Shown piece by piece: positions 6,608-14,316 of a DNA stretch of 24,396 nt. The notes under the pieces were generated by a model. It searched no databases, had not been told where the DNA came from, and was given only the letters and a program-made list of their open reading frames with translations. The first letter of the stretch is position 1. Every line of letters begins with the position of its first letter. A program made the translations under genes and the position numbers. Origin of the DNA: JAFMDF01 sp964644655 (GTDB lineage Bacteria; Bacteroidota; Bacteroidia; Chitinophagales; Saprospiraceae); assembly GCA_964644655.1 (NCBI GenBank), contig CAZXYA010000066.1, positions 1 to 24,396 of the forward strand, written 5' to 3'.

Positions 6608-6652
6608 TTTCTACCTGCCGGTAGACAGGCATCATTCATCGTTCATCATTTT
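6608..6652. repeat. 45-nt dispersed repeat, copy 1
   Basis: A mini-hairpin CTACC-TGCC-GGTAG followed by ACAGGCATC and iterated TTCATC units. A second copy at 22751-22795 has 41 of 45 matching bases. It ends just before the ATG of the AraC-type gene. Confidence 0.7.
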
Positions 6653-6657
6653 TTTTC

Positions 6658-7767
6658 ATGCCAACCTCCATCACCATTTTTCAATTAGTATGTGCCTTTA
6701 TGTTCCTAATATTTTTATTGGGCGGTATGATAGCTAGTTGGTATTTTGTGCGATGGGTCGGCAAACGAGAAGCCAATCTTTTATTATCCATTTTTCTAGG
6801 TGTTTTAGCGCTTTCCCTGCTCCATAATTTATTGGTTAATATTGGGATTTTTAATAATCAGCCTCGTTATTATTTTATTCCAATTTGGTACACCCTTTCC
6901 TTTGGTCCACTACTTTTCTTCTTTGTCAAAAGTCGCTTATTTCGACCGTTTCATTTACAAAAAAAAGATTTTAAGCATTTTATTATTCCACTTTTACAGG
7001 CTACTTTTTATCTGTCTGTAGGATTTCGAGAGGCTAGTTTTAAGGCTCAATTATGGGACAATACGTATATCCCTTTATACAAACCCATTGAAGGGCTTTT
7101 TTACATTATTGGTTTTTCTGCCTATCTCTATTTTTCCTATCGGTTTATTCGATATAAATTGGCTTTACTTCAACGCAAAAAAGCTTATGCTTGGGAGGTA
7201 GATAAAGTCAATCGTTTAAAACGAATGGTAAAAGGATTGATTCTATTATTTGGAATTAGTGCAGCCTATATCATTGGTGATTTTTGTACCTATCGCTTCT
7301 TAGGGGTGAATTTATATAATATTCGAGGCTTTACATATATCGGGGATTTATCGTTTACCATCATGGTCCTTTGGGTTAGTTATTATGCTTTTAGAAATGC
7401 TTTTTTCCCAAGTCGGCACCGTTTAAAAACCAGCAAAGAACCACAGTTATTATTGGATAAAATTGATCAGCTTTTTGCCGAAGAAAAAATCTTTATGGAC
7501 GATGAATTGGATCGGCGGAAATTGGGTTACTATTTAAAAATTAGAACCAGTTATTTGACGAAATTATTACCCAATAGATTTAGAAATGTAGTCAATAAAC
7601 ATCGAATAGCAGAAGCTAAAAGCCGAATGTTGGATGATAGGTATCAAAAATATAGCTTAGAGAGTATCGGCTTGGATGTCGGTTTTAGAGATAGATGGGC
7701 TTTTAAGCGAGCTTTTGAACAGGTAGAGAAAAGAAGTCCTTTGGACTTTAAAAACAATAGGCAGTAG
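6658..7767 (+). CDS. Membrane-embedded AraC-type transcription regulator
   Basis: A 369-residue protein with a multi-pass N-terminal half and an AraC-type DNA-binding end. Residues 5-250 contain about seven hydrophobic helices, including VCAFMFLIFLLGGMIASWYF and GLILLFGISAAYIIGDF. Residues 265-369 carry two helix-turn-helix motifs: the first around LGYYLKIRTSYLTKLL, the second around YSLESIGLDVGFRDRWAFKR, ending in the usual RSPLDFK. The segment between the first recognition helix and NKHRIAEAK is about three residues shorter than usual. Such 7TM-HTH fusions are frequent in Bacteroidota and presumably bind DNA from the membrane in response to an external or lipid signal. It follows the caspase locus on the same strand at 74 nt from the small peptide, so it may or may not be linked to it. 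Confidence 0.85.
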   Translation: MPTSITIFQLVCAFMFLIFLLGGMIASWYFVRWVGKREANLLLSIFLGVLALSLLHNLLVNIGIFNNQPRYYFIPIWYTLSFGPLLFFFVKSRLFRPFHLQKKDFKHFIIPLLQATFYLSVGFREASFKAQLWDNTYIPLYKPIEGLFYIIGFSAYLYFSYRFIRYKLALLQRKKAYAWEVDKVNRLKRMVKGLILLFGISAAYIIGDFCTYRFLGVNLYNIRGFTYIGDLSFTIMVLWVSYYAFRNAFFPSRHRLKTSKEPQLLLDKIDQLFAEEKIFMDDELDRRKLGYYLKIRTSYLTKLLPNRFRNVVNKHRIAEAKSRMLDDRYQKYSLESIGLDVGFRDRWAFKRAFEQVEKRSPLDFKNNRQ

Positions 7768-7801
7768 GCAATTTAACAGTAGGCAGATGACCTATTCCAA
7801 C

Positions 7802-7832
7802 AAAAAGAGGCGAGAAATTCCTTCCTCGCCTC
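7802..7832 (-). terminator. Intrinsic terminator of the DUF547 gene
   Basis: GAGGCGAG (7807-7814) and CTCGCCTC (7825-7832) form a perfect 8-bp GC-rich stem with a 10-nt loop. On the minus strand it is followed by TTTTT (7806-7802). It lies 30-60 nt past the DUF547 stop and between converging genes, so it may also stop the AraC-type transcript. Confidence 0.75.
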
Positions 7833-7861
7833 CGTACTTATCGTAAGTTTCAAATTAATTT

Positions 7862-8989
7862 TTACTCGTTTAATGCCCAATTATAATCTTGGTAAGTGAC
7901 AGCTGTACCAGCCGCTACTTTAGTAGTCGCATACTTATTTAAGTAATCTGTAATATTGCCAAAATCAACTGCATACCATTCAAAAATTTTAGAAATAGAA
8001 GCATTACTACCTCCAACTGAATTATACTTGGAATTATTGATAAAATTCTTAGTAGCACGTTCTAATTGACCATTTAAATTGGCTGCTGTCCATGCTTTAT
8101 TCCAAACAGGTGGACAAGATTTTGCAGCACAGTTTACCGCAAAGTGAATTCGAGCATCTTTGTATTGTGGTCGTAAAATATCGTGTTCGATATTATTTAA
8201 AGAATAAGTTTTACCCCCTAATTTTATCCATTTTTTATCCCAAGGTTTGCCCCCTTCTAAATTCGTAATACTCTTTACAGGATAATTATCGACAATCAAT
8301 TTAATGGTAAACGCATTATAAGCATTGATCCAATAAGCCATCTTTTGGCCTCTTGACCAACTGCTTTGTATAGGATTGTCTGCTAAGGATTTTAAGTAAG
8401 CATCAAATGCGCCAATATCTGCTTTAAATCCTTTGTAATTTACTTTTCCAGTTGAACTGATATGTTTTTGTGCTAAAGTATTCCAAGCTGCATGAGAAAA
8501 TGCTTTTGGTTTGACTACTTTTTTAGGTGCAGGAGCAGGTGGAACTACTTTTGTAGCCGCCTCTTTAGGCATTTCTTTCACAACTTCTTTTGCTTTAGTT
8601 ACTACTTCCTTCGTTGCCTTAGTAGCTTCGGCTACTTTTTCTTTCACAACTGTTTTTGCTGCAGGCGTCTCTTTTTCTATCTTCTTTTTAGCAGGTTCAA
8701 CGACCTTTTCCATTTCTTTTTTAACCTCAGCTTTGGTAGGAATAGCACTAGCCGCTTCATCAAGTTTAGCCATTGCCTTTTCTTCCGCCATTGCCTTTTC
8801 TTCGATGGCTGTTGATTCCATCTTTTTAGTTTCTGCTTCTGCTAAAACAGGTTTGGGCATCTCTTTGGCTACTGCATCGGCAGTAGGTGCAGCTGCAGCA
8901 ACTGTAGTTTCTTTTTCTGCAACTGTATCACCACAAGCGACTACAAAAAGTAGCATGGCAAAAAAGGCAGATTTTAATACATTTTTCAT
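7862..8989 (-). CDS. DUF547 lipoprotein with long Lys/Glu/Ala-rich spacer
   Basis: A 375-residue predicted lipoprotein. The lipobox LFVVAC places the lipidated Cys at residue 19. Residues 25-165 are a low-complexity, charged, probably helical spacer rich in Lys, Glu, Ala, Val and Thr, then a PAPAPKK hinge. Residues 165-375 are a DUF547 domain: KMAYWINAYNAFTIKLI (about 214-230), YSLNNIEHDILR, and ARIHFAVNCAAKSCPPVW (about 281-298) with the conserved Cys pair. DUF547 domains have distant similarity to cysteine-peptidase or transglutaminase-like folds, but their activity is not established. The spacer probably holds the domain away from the membrane. It is transcribed alone, with a clear terminator. 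A long frame on the opposite strand is only an artefact of the biased spacer. Confidence 0.9.
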   Translation of the reverse strand: MKNVLKSAFFAMLLFVVACGDTVAEKETTVAAAAPTADAVAKEMPKPVLAEAETKKMESTAIEEKAMAEEKAMAKLDEAASAIPTKAEVKKEMEKVVEPAKKKIEKETPAAKTVVKEKVAEATKATKEVVTKAKEVVKEMPKEAATKVVPPAPAPKKVVKPKAFSHAAWNTLAQKHISSTGKVNYKGFKADIGAFDAYLKSLADNPIQSSWSRGQKMAYWINAYNAFTIKLIVDNYPVKSITNLEGGKPWDKKWIKLGGKTYSLNNIEHDILRPQYKDARIHFAVNCAAKSCPPVWNKAWTAANLNGQLERATKNFINNSKYNSVGGSNASISKIFEWYAVDFGNITDYLNKYATTKVAAGTAVTYQDYNWALNE

Positions 8990-9224
8990 GATTTTTGATT
9001 TTAGTTAAAGTGATTTTGGTGTTTATAAAAAATCATCTTTCTTGGCCTGTTTATTATTGATATTGTTTTAGAAAAAAGCCAATAGTATTATAGGCTATTT
9101 TGCTAGTCTTATTAAGATCGCTTTTTGATAAATAGGACAGATTATATTGAAAGACATAAATAAAACGCTATAGGAAATAAAAAAGTTATGTGTAAATTTA
9201 GGAAAAGAAGTTCGCTCTGTAATC

Positions 9225-9338
9225 ATGAAGACACTAGAATGTTATGGACTTCTTAAAATAAAGAAAATCAATCCTTTATCTGCTTTTCTTTTCTCTATCC
9301 CTATAGTTTTCCTATATTTAGGACAAAAACCAGCATAA
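9225..9338 (+). CDS. Possible 37-residue membrane peptide upstream of thiolase
   Basis: ATG 9225 to TAA 9336-9338 encodes MKTLECYGLLKIKKINPL followed by a hydrophobic run (SAFLFSIPIVFLYLG) and QKPA. The layout fits a tiny membrane protein or leader peptide 49 nt before the thiolase ATG. No start-site signal or family supports it, and the frame could be chance. The rest of 8990-9387 holds no recognisable gene, only dyads near the thiolase start. Confidence 0.2.
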   Translation: MKTLECYGLLKIKKINPLSAFLFSIPIVFLYLGQKPA

Positions 9339-9370
9339 TTATCAAAACTATAGTCTTCTGGATAGACTAT
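9301..9370 (+). promoter_or_regulatory. Overlapping, mutually exclusive dyads before the thiolase gene
   Basis: CTATAGTTTT (9301-9310) pairs perfectly with AAAACTATAG (9344-9353). The segment ATAGTCT (9350-9356) pairs perfectly with AGACTAT (9364-9370). The two stems share 9350-9353, so only one can form at a time. The second ends 17 nt before the thiolase ATG. It may be an RNA switch or operator DNA for a fatty-acid regulator; neither is shown. Confidence 0.35.
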
Positions 9371-9387
9371 GTGGTAAAAAAATTAAC

Positions 9388-10671
9388 ATGAAAAAAGTCG
9401 TAATAATAGATGGATGCCGAACGCCCTTTTTGCGTTCTGGTACAGATTATATGGATTTAATGTCCTATCAATTAGGTCAATTTGCTATCAAAGGATTATT
9501 GGTCAAAACAGGTATTGACCCTAAAATTATAGATTCAGTCGTGATGGGCTGTGTGATTGCCAATATTAAAACCCCTAATGTAGCTAGAGAAGCAGCTTTG
9601 ACGGCGGGCATTCCAAATACGACCCCTTGTCATACGGTTTCTCAAGCCTGTATTTCTGCCAATCGAGCTATTGCGGATGGCTGTTTAGAAATTATGACGG
9701 GACAGTCTGACATTGTCGTTGCTGGTGGGATAGATCATACCTCGGATACCCCCATTCAGTTTCCTCGCAAGATGCGAAAGAAATTGTTTAAAGCACAGCG
9801 GATTAAAACGATGATGGATAATTTAAAATTTGTCTTTTCCTTACGTCCCTCTGATTTTGCGCCCGAACGCCCACAAGTTTCTGAATATACGACAGATCGA
9901 GTAATGGGACAGGATTGTGATATAATGGCGGCGAGTTTTGGAATTACTAGGGAAGAACAAGATGAATTTGCGGTACGATCGCATCAATTAGCAGCCAAAG
10001 CACATGAGGCAGGTCATTTACCCGCTGAAATGGTGGAAGTTAGTTTGCCCCCCAAATTTGAACCAATTAGTAGAGATAATGGGGTTCGAGGAAATTCAAC
10101 GATAGAGAAAGTAGCTAAACTTAGACCTGCTTTTGACAAAAAGTTTGGCACCTTAACCGCTGCTAATTCTTCTTTTCTAACAGATGGTGCATCGGCTACT
10201 TTATTAATGTCTGAAGAAAAAGCAAAAGAACTGGGATTAACCCCCAAGGCAGAAGTTGTTGATTTTGCTTTTACAGGACAAAGCTTAGAAGAGGAATTAT
10301 TATTAGGTCCTGCTTATGCGATATCGAAAGTATTAAAAAAAGCAGGTATGGAATTAAATGATATGGATGTAATAGAATTACACGAAGCTTTTGCAGGACA
10401 AATTCTGACCAATTTAAAAGCCTTAGCTTCTGATGAATTTGCTCAACAAAATTTAGGTAGAGATAAAGCGGTTGGCGAAGTGGATTACTCAAAATTTAAT
10501 TTATGGGGCGGTTCCTTGTCTATCGGCCATCCTTTTGGTGCAACGGGTGGACGGATTATGACCACTTGTGCGAATCGCTTACAAAAAGAAGGTGGGACTT
10601 ATGGGATTTTGGCGGCTTGTGCGGCAGGAGCGCATGGACATGCGATGATTTTGAAGCGGTATGAGGCTTAG
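9388..10671 (+). CDS. fadI: Acetyl-CoA C-acyltransferase (3-ketoacyl-CoA thiolase, FadI-like)
   Basis: A 427-residue thiolase that splits 3-ketoacyl-CoA with CoA to acetyl-CoA and a shortened acyl-CoA, the last step of beta-oxidation. The nucleophile is Cys88 in SQACISANRA. The other active-site motifs are HEAFAGQ, GHPFGATGG (His381) and the C-terminal Cys411 in AACAAGAHGHAM. The long form (over 420 residues), with the insert around SLRPSDFAPERP and the KAVGEVDYSKFN segment, matches FadI rather than FadA. The last glycine-rich motif is unusual: CAAGAHGHA where most thiolases have a Gly-rich CxxGGxG. It precedes fadJ by 146 nt, the standard fadIJ order, separated by a long inverted repeat. Confidence 0.93.
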   Translation: MKKVVIIDGCRTPFLRSGTDYMDLMSYQLGQFAIKGLLVKTGIDPKIIDSVVMGCVIANIKTPNVAREAALTAGIPNTTPCHTVSQACISANRAIADGCLEIMTGQSDIVVAGGIDHTSDTPIQFPRKMRKKLFKAQRIKTMMDNLKFVFSLRPSDFAPERPQVSEYTTDRVMGQDCDIMAASFGITREEQDEFAVRSHQLAAKAHEAGHLPAEMVEVSLPPKFEPISRDNGVRGNSTIEKVAKLRPAFDKKFGTLTAANSSFLTDGASATLLMSEEKAKELGLTPKAEVVDFAFTGQSLEEELLLGPAYAISKVLKKAGMELNDMDVIELHEAFAGQILTNLKALASDEFAQQNLGRDKAVGEVDYSKFNLWGGSLSIGHPFGATGGRIMTTCANRLQKEGGTYGILAACAAGAHGHAMILKRYEA

Positions 10672-10688
10672 ATTTTAATTGACTTTTG

Positions 10689-10799
10689 ATAGGTTGTACG
10701 GATAAAGCGGATTGGGCGGATAATTACAGATTTACTTAAAAAATCATGTTAATAAAATCTGTAAACATCCGCTAAATCCGCCCTATCCGTACAACCTAT
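10689..10799. repeat. 45-nt-arm inverted repeat built of GCGGAT units
   Basis: Arms at 10689-10733 and 10755-10799 match at 39 of 45 positions around a 21-nt loop. Each arm begins ATAGGTTGTACGGATA and carries iterated GCGGAT motifs, then TTACAGATTT. It fills nearly the whole fadI-fadJ gap and would fold into a very stable hairpin in a shared transcript. Similar GCGGAT-type palindromes are, to my knowledge, dispersed in Bacteroidota genomes. Confidence 0.75.
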
Positions 10800-10817
10800 T
10801 TCTAAAAATAAACAATC

Positions 10818-12941
10818 ATGGAGATAAAAGACTTCCTAACAATAGAAAAAAAAGATGGCATCGCCACCTTATGGCTAGACAATAAAAAAGAGAAAATGAA
10901 TGTCGTTTCGCCAAGTGTCATTGACATATTTGGGCAGATATTCGAACAGATGGAAAATGACCCTGAAGTCAAAGCCGTCATTTTTATTAGTGGCAAAAAA
11001 GATTTTATGGCAGGGGCAGATATTAAGTCTTTTGCTATAGAAAAGCCAGGCGATTTTCGACCTATTCAAAAAACAGGGCATGATACTTTAGATAAAATAG
11101 AAAATAGCAAAAAGTTATATATCTCAGCCGTAAATGGGACGGCATTTGGTTTAGGAACAGAACTATCCTTGGCTTGTCATGCTAGAATTGCCACGAATCA
11201 TCCCAATACCAAATTTGGTTTGCCAGAAGTGAAAGTAGGCATTTTGCCCGGCGGCGGCGGTACACAGCGATTGCCTCGATTAGTGGGTATTCAAAAAGCT
11301 TTGGACATAATGCTAACAGGCAAAAACATTTATGCCGTACCAGTGAAAAGAATGGGCTTGGTTGATGAATTAACGGCGCCAGGGAAACTGCATCAAGCAG
11401 CAACCATGTTTGCCAAACGATTGCTTAAATCCCCTATCAAAAGAAAATCCAAATTATCTTTTGCAGAGAAATTATTAGAAGGCAACCCCATTGGACGTTC
11501 CATTTTATTTAGCCAAGCTAGGAAAATGGCGTTGAAACAATCACAGGGTAATTACCCTGCGATTCCCGCTATTTTAGACTGTGTAGAAACGGGCATTAAA
11601 AAAGGCATGAAAGCGGGGTATGAAAAGGAGTTAGAACTTTTTGAAAAATTATTATTAACGCCAGAAAGTAATGCTTTGCGCTCTATTTTTTTTGCTTCTA
11701 CCGATAATAAAAAGAATCCTTACGGAAAAGAAAAAGCAAATGATTTAAATACTTTGGGTATGATTGGCGCAGGATTTATGGGCGCAGGGATTACCGAAAT
11801 TTCTGTCAATAAGGGAATAGATGTTTTATTAAAAGATATTAAACCAGACGGTATTACGGCTACTAAAAAAGAAATCTGGAAAGGTTTAGCTAAAAAATTA
11901 AAACGAAAATCCATTACCAAAGCGCAAGCCGAAGAAATCATTGGTAGAATAAGTGGACAATTGACCTATGATGATTTTGATAATGCTGATATAGTGATAG
12001 AAGCGGTATTGGAGAGAATGGATTTAAAAAAGCGCATTATTGCAGATATAGAAAAGCATTGTACCGACGATGTGATTATTGCAACGAATACTTCTTCTTT
12101 GTCCGTGACAGAAATGGCGAGTCATGCGACCAAACCAGAAATGGTGATTGGGATGCACTATTTCTCTCCTGTACCTAAAATGCCATTATTAGAAATTGTA
12201 AAAACGGATAAAACGGCTGATGCGGTGATTGCTTCTTGTTATGAATTTGGTTTAAAACAAGGCAAAACTTGTATAGTCGTCAAAGACAGTCCAGGTTTTT
12301 ATGTCAACCGAATTTTAGGGCCTTATATGAATGAAAGTCTATTGCTCTTAGATGAAGGCGTTGCCATAGAAGCGATAGATAAAGCAATGAAAAAGAAAGG
12401 ATTTCCTGTTGGTCCTATTACATTATTTGACCAAGTCGGTTTGGATATAGCAGCGCACGTGGTAGATAGTAGTCGAAAAATCGTAGCGGACAGAAATGGT
12501 TTTGAAATTAGTGATAGTGTAATAAAAATGTTTGAAGCAGGCAGGTTAGGTCGTAAAAATGGCAAAGGCTTTTATAAATATGATGAAAAAGGCAAGAAGC
12601 AAGCGCCTGATACGTCTGCTTACGAATTCTTTAAAGGCAAAGGTGGTACGTCGATGGATATGGAAACCATTCAAAATCGTTGTTTGTATCTAATGTTTAA
12701 CGAAGCGGTTTTATGTTTGGAAGAAGGGATTATTGCCAATCCAACTGATGGTGATTTAGGGGCAGTTTTTGGAACAGGATTTTTACCGTTTACGGGAGGC
12801 CCTTTCCGTTATATGGACCAATTAGGGATAGGTAATGTGGTGGCTACTATGAATGATTTGGCTAGTAAATATGGAGAAAAGTTTACACCTGCAAAATTAC
12901 TTGTGGATATGGCAGCTAAAGGGGAAAGCTTTCATGAATAA
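10818..12941 (+). CDS. fadJ: Enoyl-CoA hydratase / 3-hydroxyacyl-CoA dehydrogenase (FadJ-like)
   Basis: A 707-residue bifunctional beta-oxidation enzyme. Residues 1-190 form the crotonase domain, with the oxyanion-hole segment MAGADIKSF and the two catalytic glutamates Glu115 (GLGTE) and Glu137 (LPEVKVG, followed by GGGGTQRLPRL). Residues 313-495 form the NAD-binding dehydrogenase domain, starting MIGAGFMGAG (GxGxxG), with the catalytic His447 in GMHYFSPVPKMPLLEI. Residues 496-707 are the two helical C-terminal dehydrogenase repeats. It hydrates trans-2-enoyl-CoA and oxidises the L-3-hydroxyacyl-CoA for the thiolase encoded upstream. E. coli FadJ is nearly the same length (714). No acyl-CoA dehydrogenase gene is in the window. 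Confidence 0.94.
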   Translation: MEIKDFLTIEKKDGIATLWLDNKKEKMNVVSPSVIDIFGQIFEQMENDPEVKAVIFISGKKDFMAGADIKSFAIEKPGDFRPIQKTGHDTLDKIENSKKLYISAVNGTAFGLGTELSLACHARIATNHPNTKFGLPEVKVGILPGGGGTQRLPRLVGIQKALDIMLTGKNIYAVPVKRMGLVDELTAPGKLHQAATMFAKRLLKSPIKRKSKLSFAEKLLEGNPIGRSILFSQARKMALKQSQGNYPAIPAILDCVETGIKKGMKAGYEKELELFEKLLLTPESNALRSIFFASTDNKKNPYGKEKANDLNTLGMIGAGFMGAGITEISVNKGIDVLLKDIKPDGITATKKEIWKGLAKKLKRKSITKAQAEEIIGRISGQLTYDDFDNADIVIEAVLERMDLKKRIIADIEKHCTDDVIIATNTSSLSVTEMASHATKPEMVIGMHYFSPVPKMPLLEIVKTDKTADAVIASCYEFGLKQGKTCIVVKDSPGFYVNRILGPYMNESLLLLDEGVAIEAIDKAMKKKGFPVGPITLFDQVGLDIAAHVVDSSRKIVADRNGFEISDSVIKMFEAGRLGRKNGKGFYKYDEKGKKQAPDTSAYEFFKGKGGTSMDMETIQNRCLYLMFNEAVLCLEEGIIANPTDGDLGAVFGTGFLPFTGGPFRYMDQLGIGNVVATMNDLASKYGEKFTPAKLLVDMAAKGESFHE

Positions 12942-13061
12942 CATGGAATTCTCTGAGCTGTGATAAAAATGGTTTAGCCCAAATTGTTTTATAATCTAGT
13001 AGGGTTTTCTTATAAAAATAGAAATTCCCTTTTACACAATCCCTTACCTAAACAAGAAACG

Positions 13062-13901
13062 ATGTTCCGACCCCAAATAGCTATTTTACTATTAGTGCTA
13101 ATAGTTGCTTGTCAACCACAAGCAGGTGACCAAACGGAAGTGGTGGAAGAGGCAATAGAAGAAGAGGTAGATGATACTAGCCCACTTCTAGAAATCAATT
13201 TAGCTCACGCCCAAGAAGAAGGGGCATTGGCAACTCCCGAAATGGTGAGTGTCGCTTTTGATCCAGTTTTTAAGCGAGCCAAAAAATATGAAGCCATTCC
13301 CTTAAAACCCTATTTAGAAAAATTAATTAGTGCTTCCAATTTGGATACTGCCAATACCGAAATCATTTTTTTATGTAAAGATGGCTATAATCCAGGCATG
13401 GCTTTGAGCAAAGTAATGCAAAATGAACCTTATCTAGCCATTCGAGATTTAGACGCCCCCGAAGGTAAAAACTGGATGGATACTTTACAAGGAAAATGGT
13501 CACCTTTTTATTTAGTATGGACCAATCACTCCAAAGGAGCTAAGGGCTTTACTTGGCCTTATGGCTTAAAGTATTTGCAATTTAAAACAAGTGAGGGAGC
13601 TTATAAAGCGGCTTTTCCCATAGATGAAAATAAAATAGCAGGCTTTGAACTATACAAAGAAAAATGTATGAAATGCCATTCGATGAATATGGTCGGAGGA
13701 GTAATGGGACCAGAAATGAATGTACCAAAAAACATTACCGAATATTGGCAGATCGAAGATATTAAAGGGTTTGTTAAAAATCCTTACAGTTATCGATATA
13801 ATAGTAAGATGCCACCTGTTGCTCACTTAGAAGAGGCGGAATTAGATCAGATTATTGAGTATATTAGTTATATGAAAGGACAGAAAATTGAAATGGAATA
13901 A
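13062..13901 (+). CDS. Lipoprotein with C-terminal cytochrome c domain
   Basis: A 279-residue predicted lipoprotein starting MFRPQIAILLLVLIVACQPQ, with the lipobox Cys at residue 17. A start at 12984 would add 26 polar residues before the signal sequence and is less likely. An acidic linker (about 20-45) is followed by a domain of about 140 residues that I cannot assign; it contains EIIFLCKDGYNPGMALSK and WSPFYLVWTN. Residues 195-279 form a small cytochrome c: CMKCH (202-206) binds haem covalently and Met250 in NSKMPPV is the probable distal ligand. It probably carries electrons in the periplasm. The fadIJ genes lie 120 nt upstream, but a shared role is not evident. A weak AT-only hairpin with T-run lies at 13975-13994. 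Confidence 0.82.
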   Translation: MFRPQIAILLLVLIVACQPQAGDQTEVVEEAIEEEVDDTSPLLEINLAHAQEEGALATPEMVSVAFDPVFKRAKKYEAIPLKPYLEKLISASNLDTANTEIIFLCKDGYNPGMALSKVMQNEPYLAIRDLDAPEGKNWMDTLQGKWSPFYLVWTNHSKGAKGFTWPYGLKYLQFKTSEGAYKAAFPIDENKIAGFELYKEKCMKCHSMNMVGGVMGPEMNVPKNITEYWQIEDIKGFVKNPYSYRYNSKMPPVAHLEEAELDQIIEYISYMKGQKIEME

Positions 13902-13974
13902 AAGGTGTCGTCTGAATACAGATTACCGCTTTTTAGGATAGAACCATAAAATTTATTTTAGTACTTTTTATTTT

Positions 13975-13994
13975 TAGTATAAAAATACTATTTT
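13975..13994 (+). terminator. Weak AT-rich terminator candidate after the cytochrome gene
   Basis: TAGTAT-AAAA-ATACTA followed by TTTT, 73 nt past the stop. The stem is almost all A-T, so its strength is doubtful. Confidence 0.3.
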
Positions 13995-14059
13995 GGCTTT
14001 TATACCACCAAGCAAAGAAAAATCAAATTTAGCAAGTGGTAAAATTCATCATTCATAGT

Positions 14060-14285
14060 TAGGGGTGTTAAGAGAAATTTAAAAAGTTAAATTTTTACAC
14101 AAATTTTAAAAATTTGCAGGATGTTCTCCCCCGCTGGCGGGGGGCGGGGGGTGGAATAAATAGTCAAAAATCATATTTACTCAAAAATTCCTCCCCCCAG
14201 CCCTGCTCCCGAGGGGGAGAAAGCCCCTGCAAACCTTAAAATTTCATCTAAAAAAGATGTTAAATTATTTCTCTTAACACCCCTA
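14060..14285. mobile_element. 226-bp MITE-like element with 19-bp terminal inverted repeats
   Basis: Perfect 19-bp terminal inverted repeats (14060-14078 and 14267-14285; each begins TAGGGGTGTTAAGAGAAAT in its own orientation). The interior is also self-complementary: TTTGCAGG and TTCTCCCCC on the left pair with GGGGGAGAA and CCTGCAAA on the right, and GGGGGGTGGA with TCCTCCCCCC. There is no coding capacity. A 9-bp direct repeat ATTCATAGT flanks it exactly (14051-14059 and 14286-14294). Removing the element plus one copy restores an unbroken run of TTCATCAT/TTCATAGT units. It occupies most of the 415-nt gap before the dehalogenase-like gene. Confidence 0.75.
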
Positions 14286-14316
14286 ATTCATAGTTCATCA
14301 TTCATCATTACAAACC

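Noticed and set aside
8511..9008. 165-codon plus-strand frame opposite the DUF547 gene
   Set aside because: It mirrors the Lys/Glu/Ala-rich spacer of a well-supported gene; its Ser/Phe/Thr-rich product has no domain and no start signal.
13102..13901. Toxin or defence role for the cytochrome c lipoprotein
   Set aside because: The lipobox and CMKCH haem motif point to ordinary periplasmic electron transfer.
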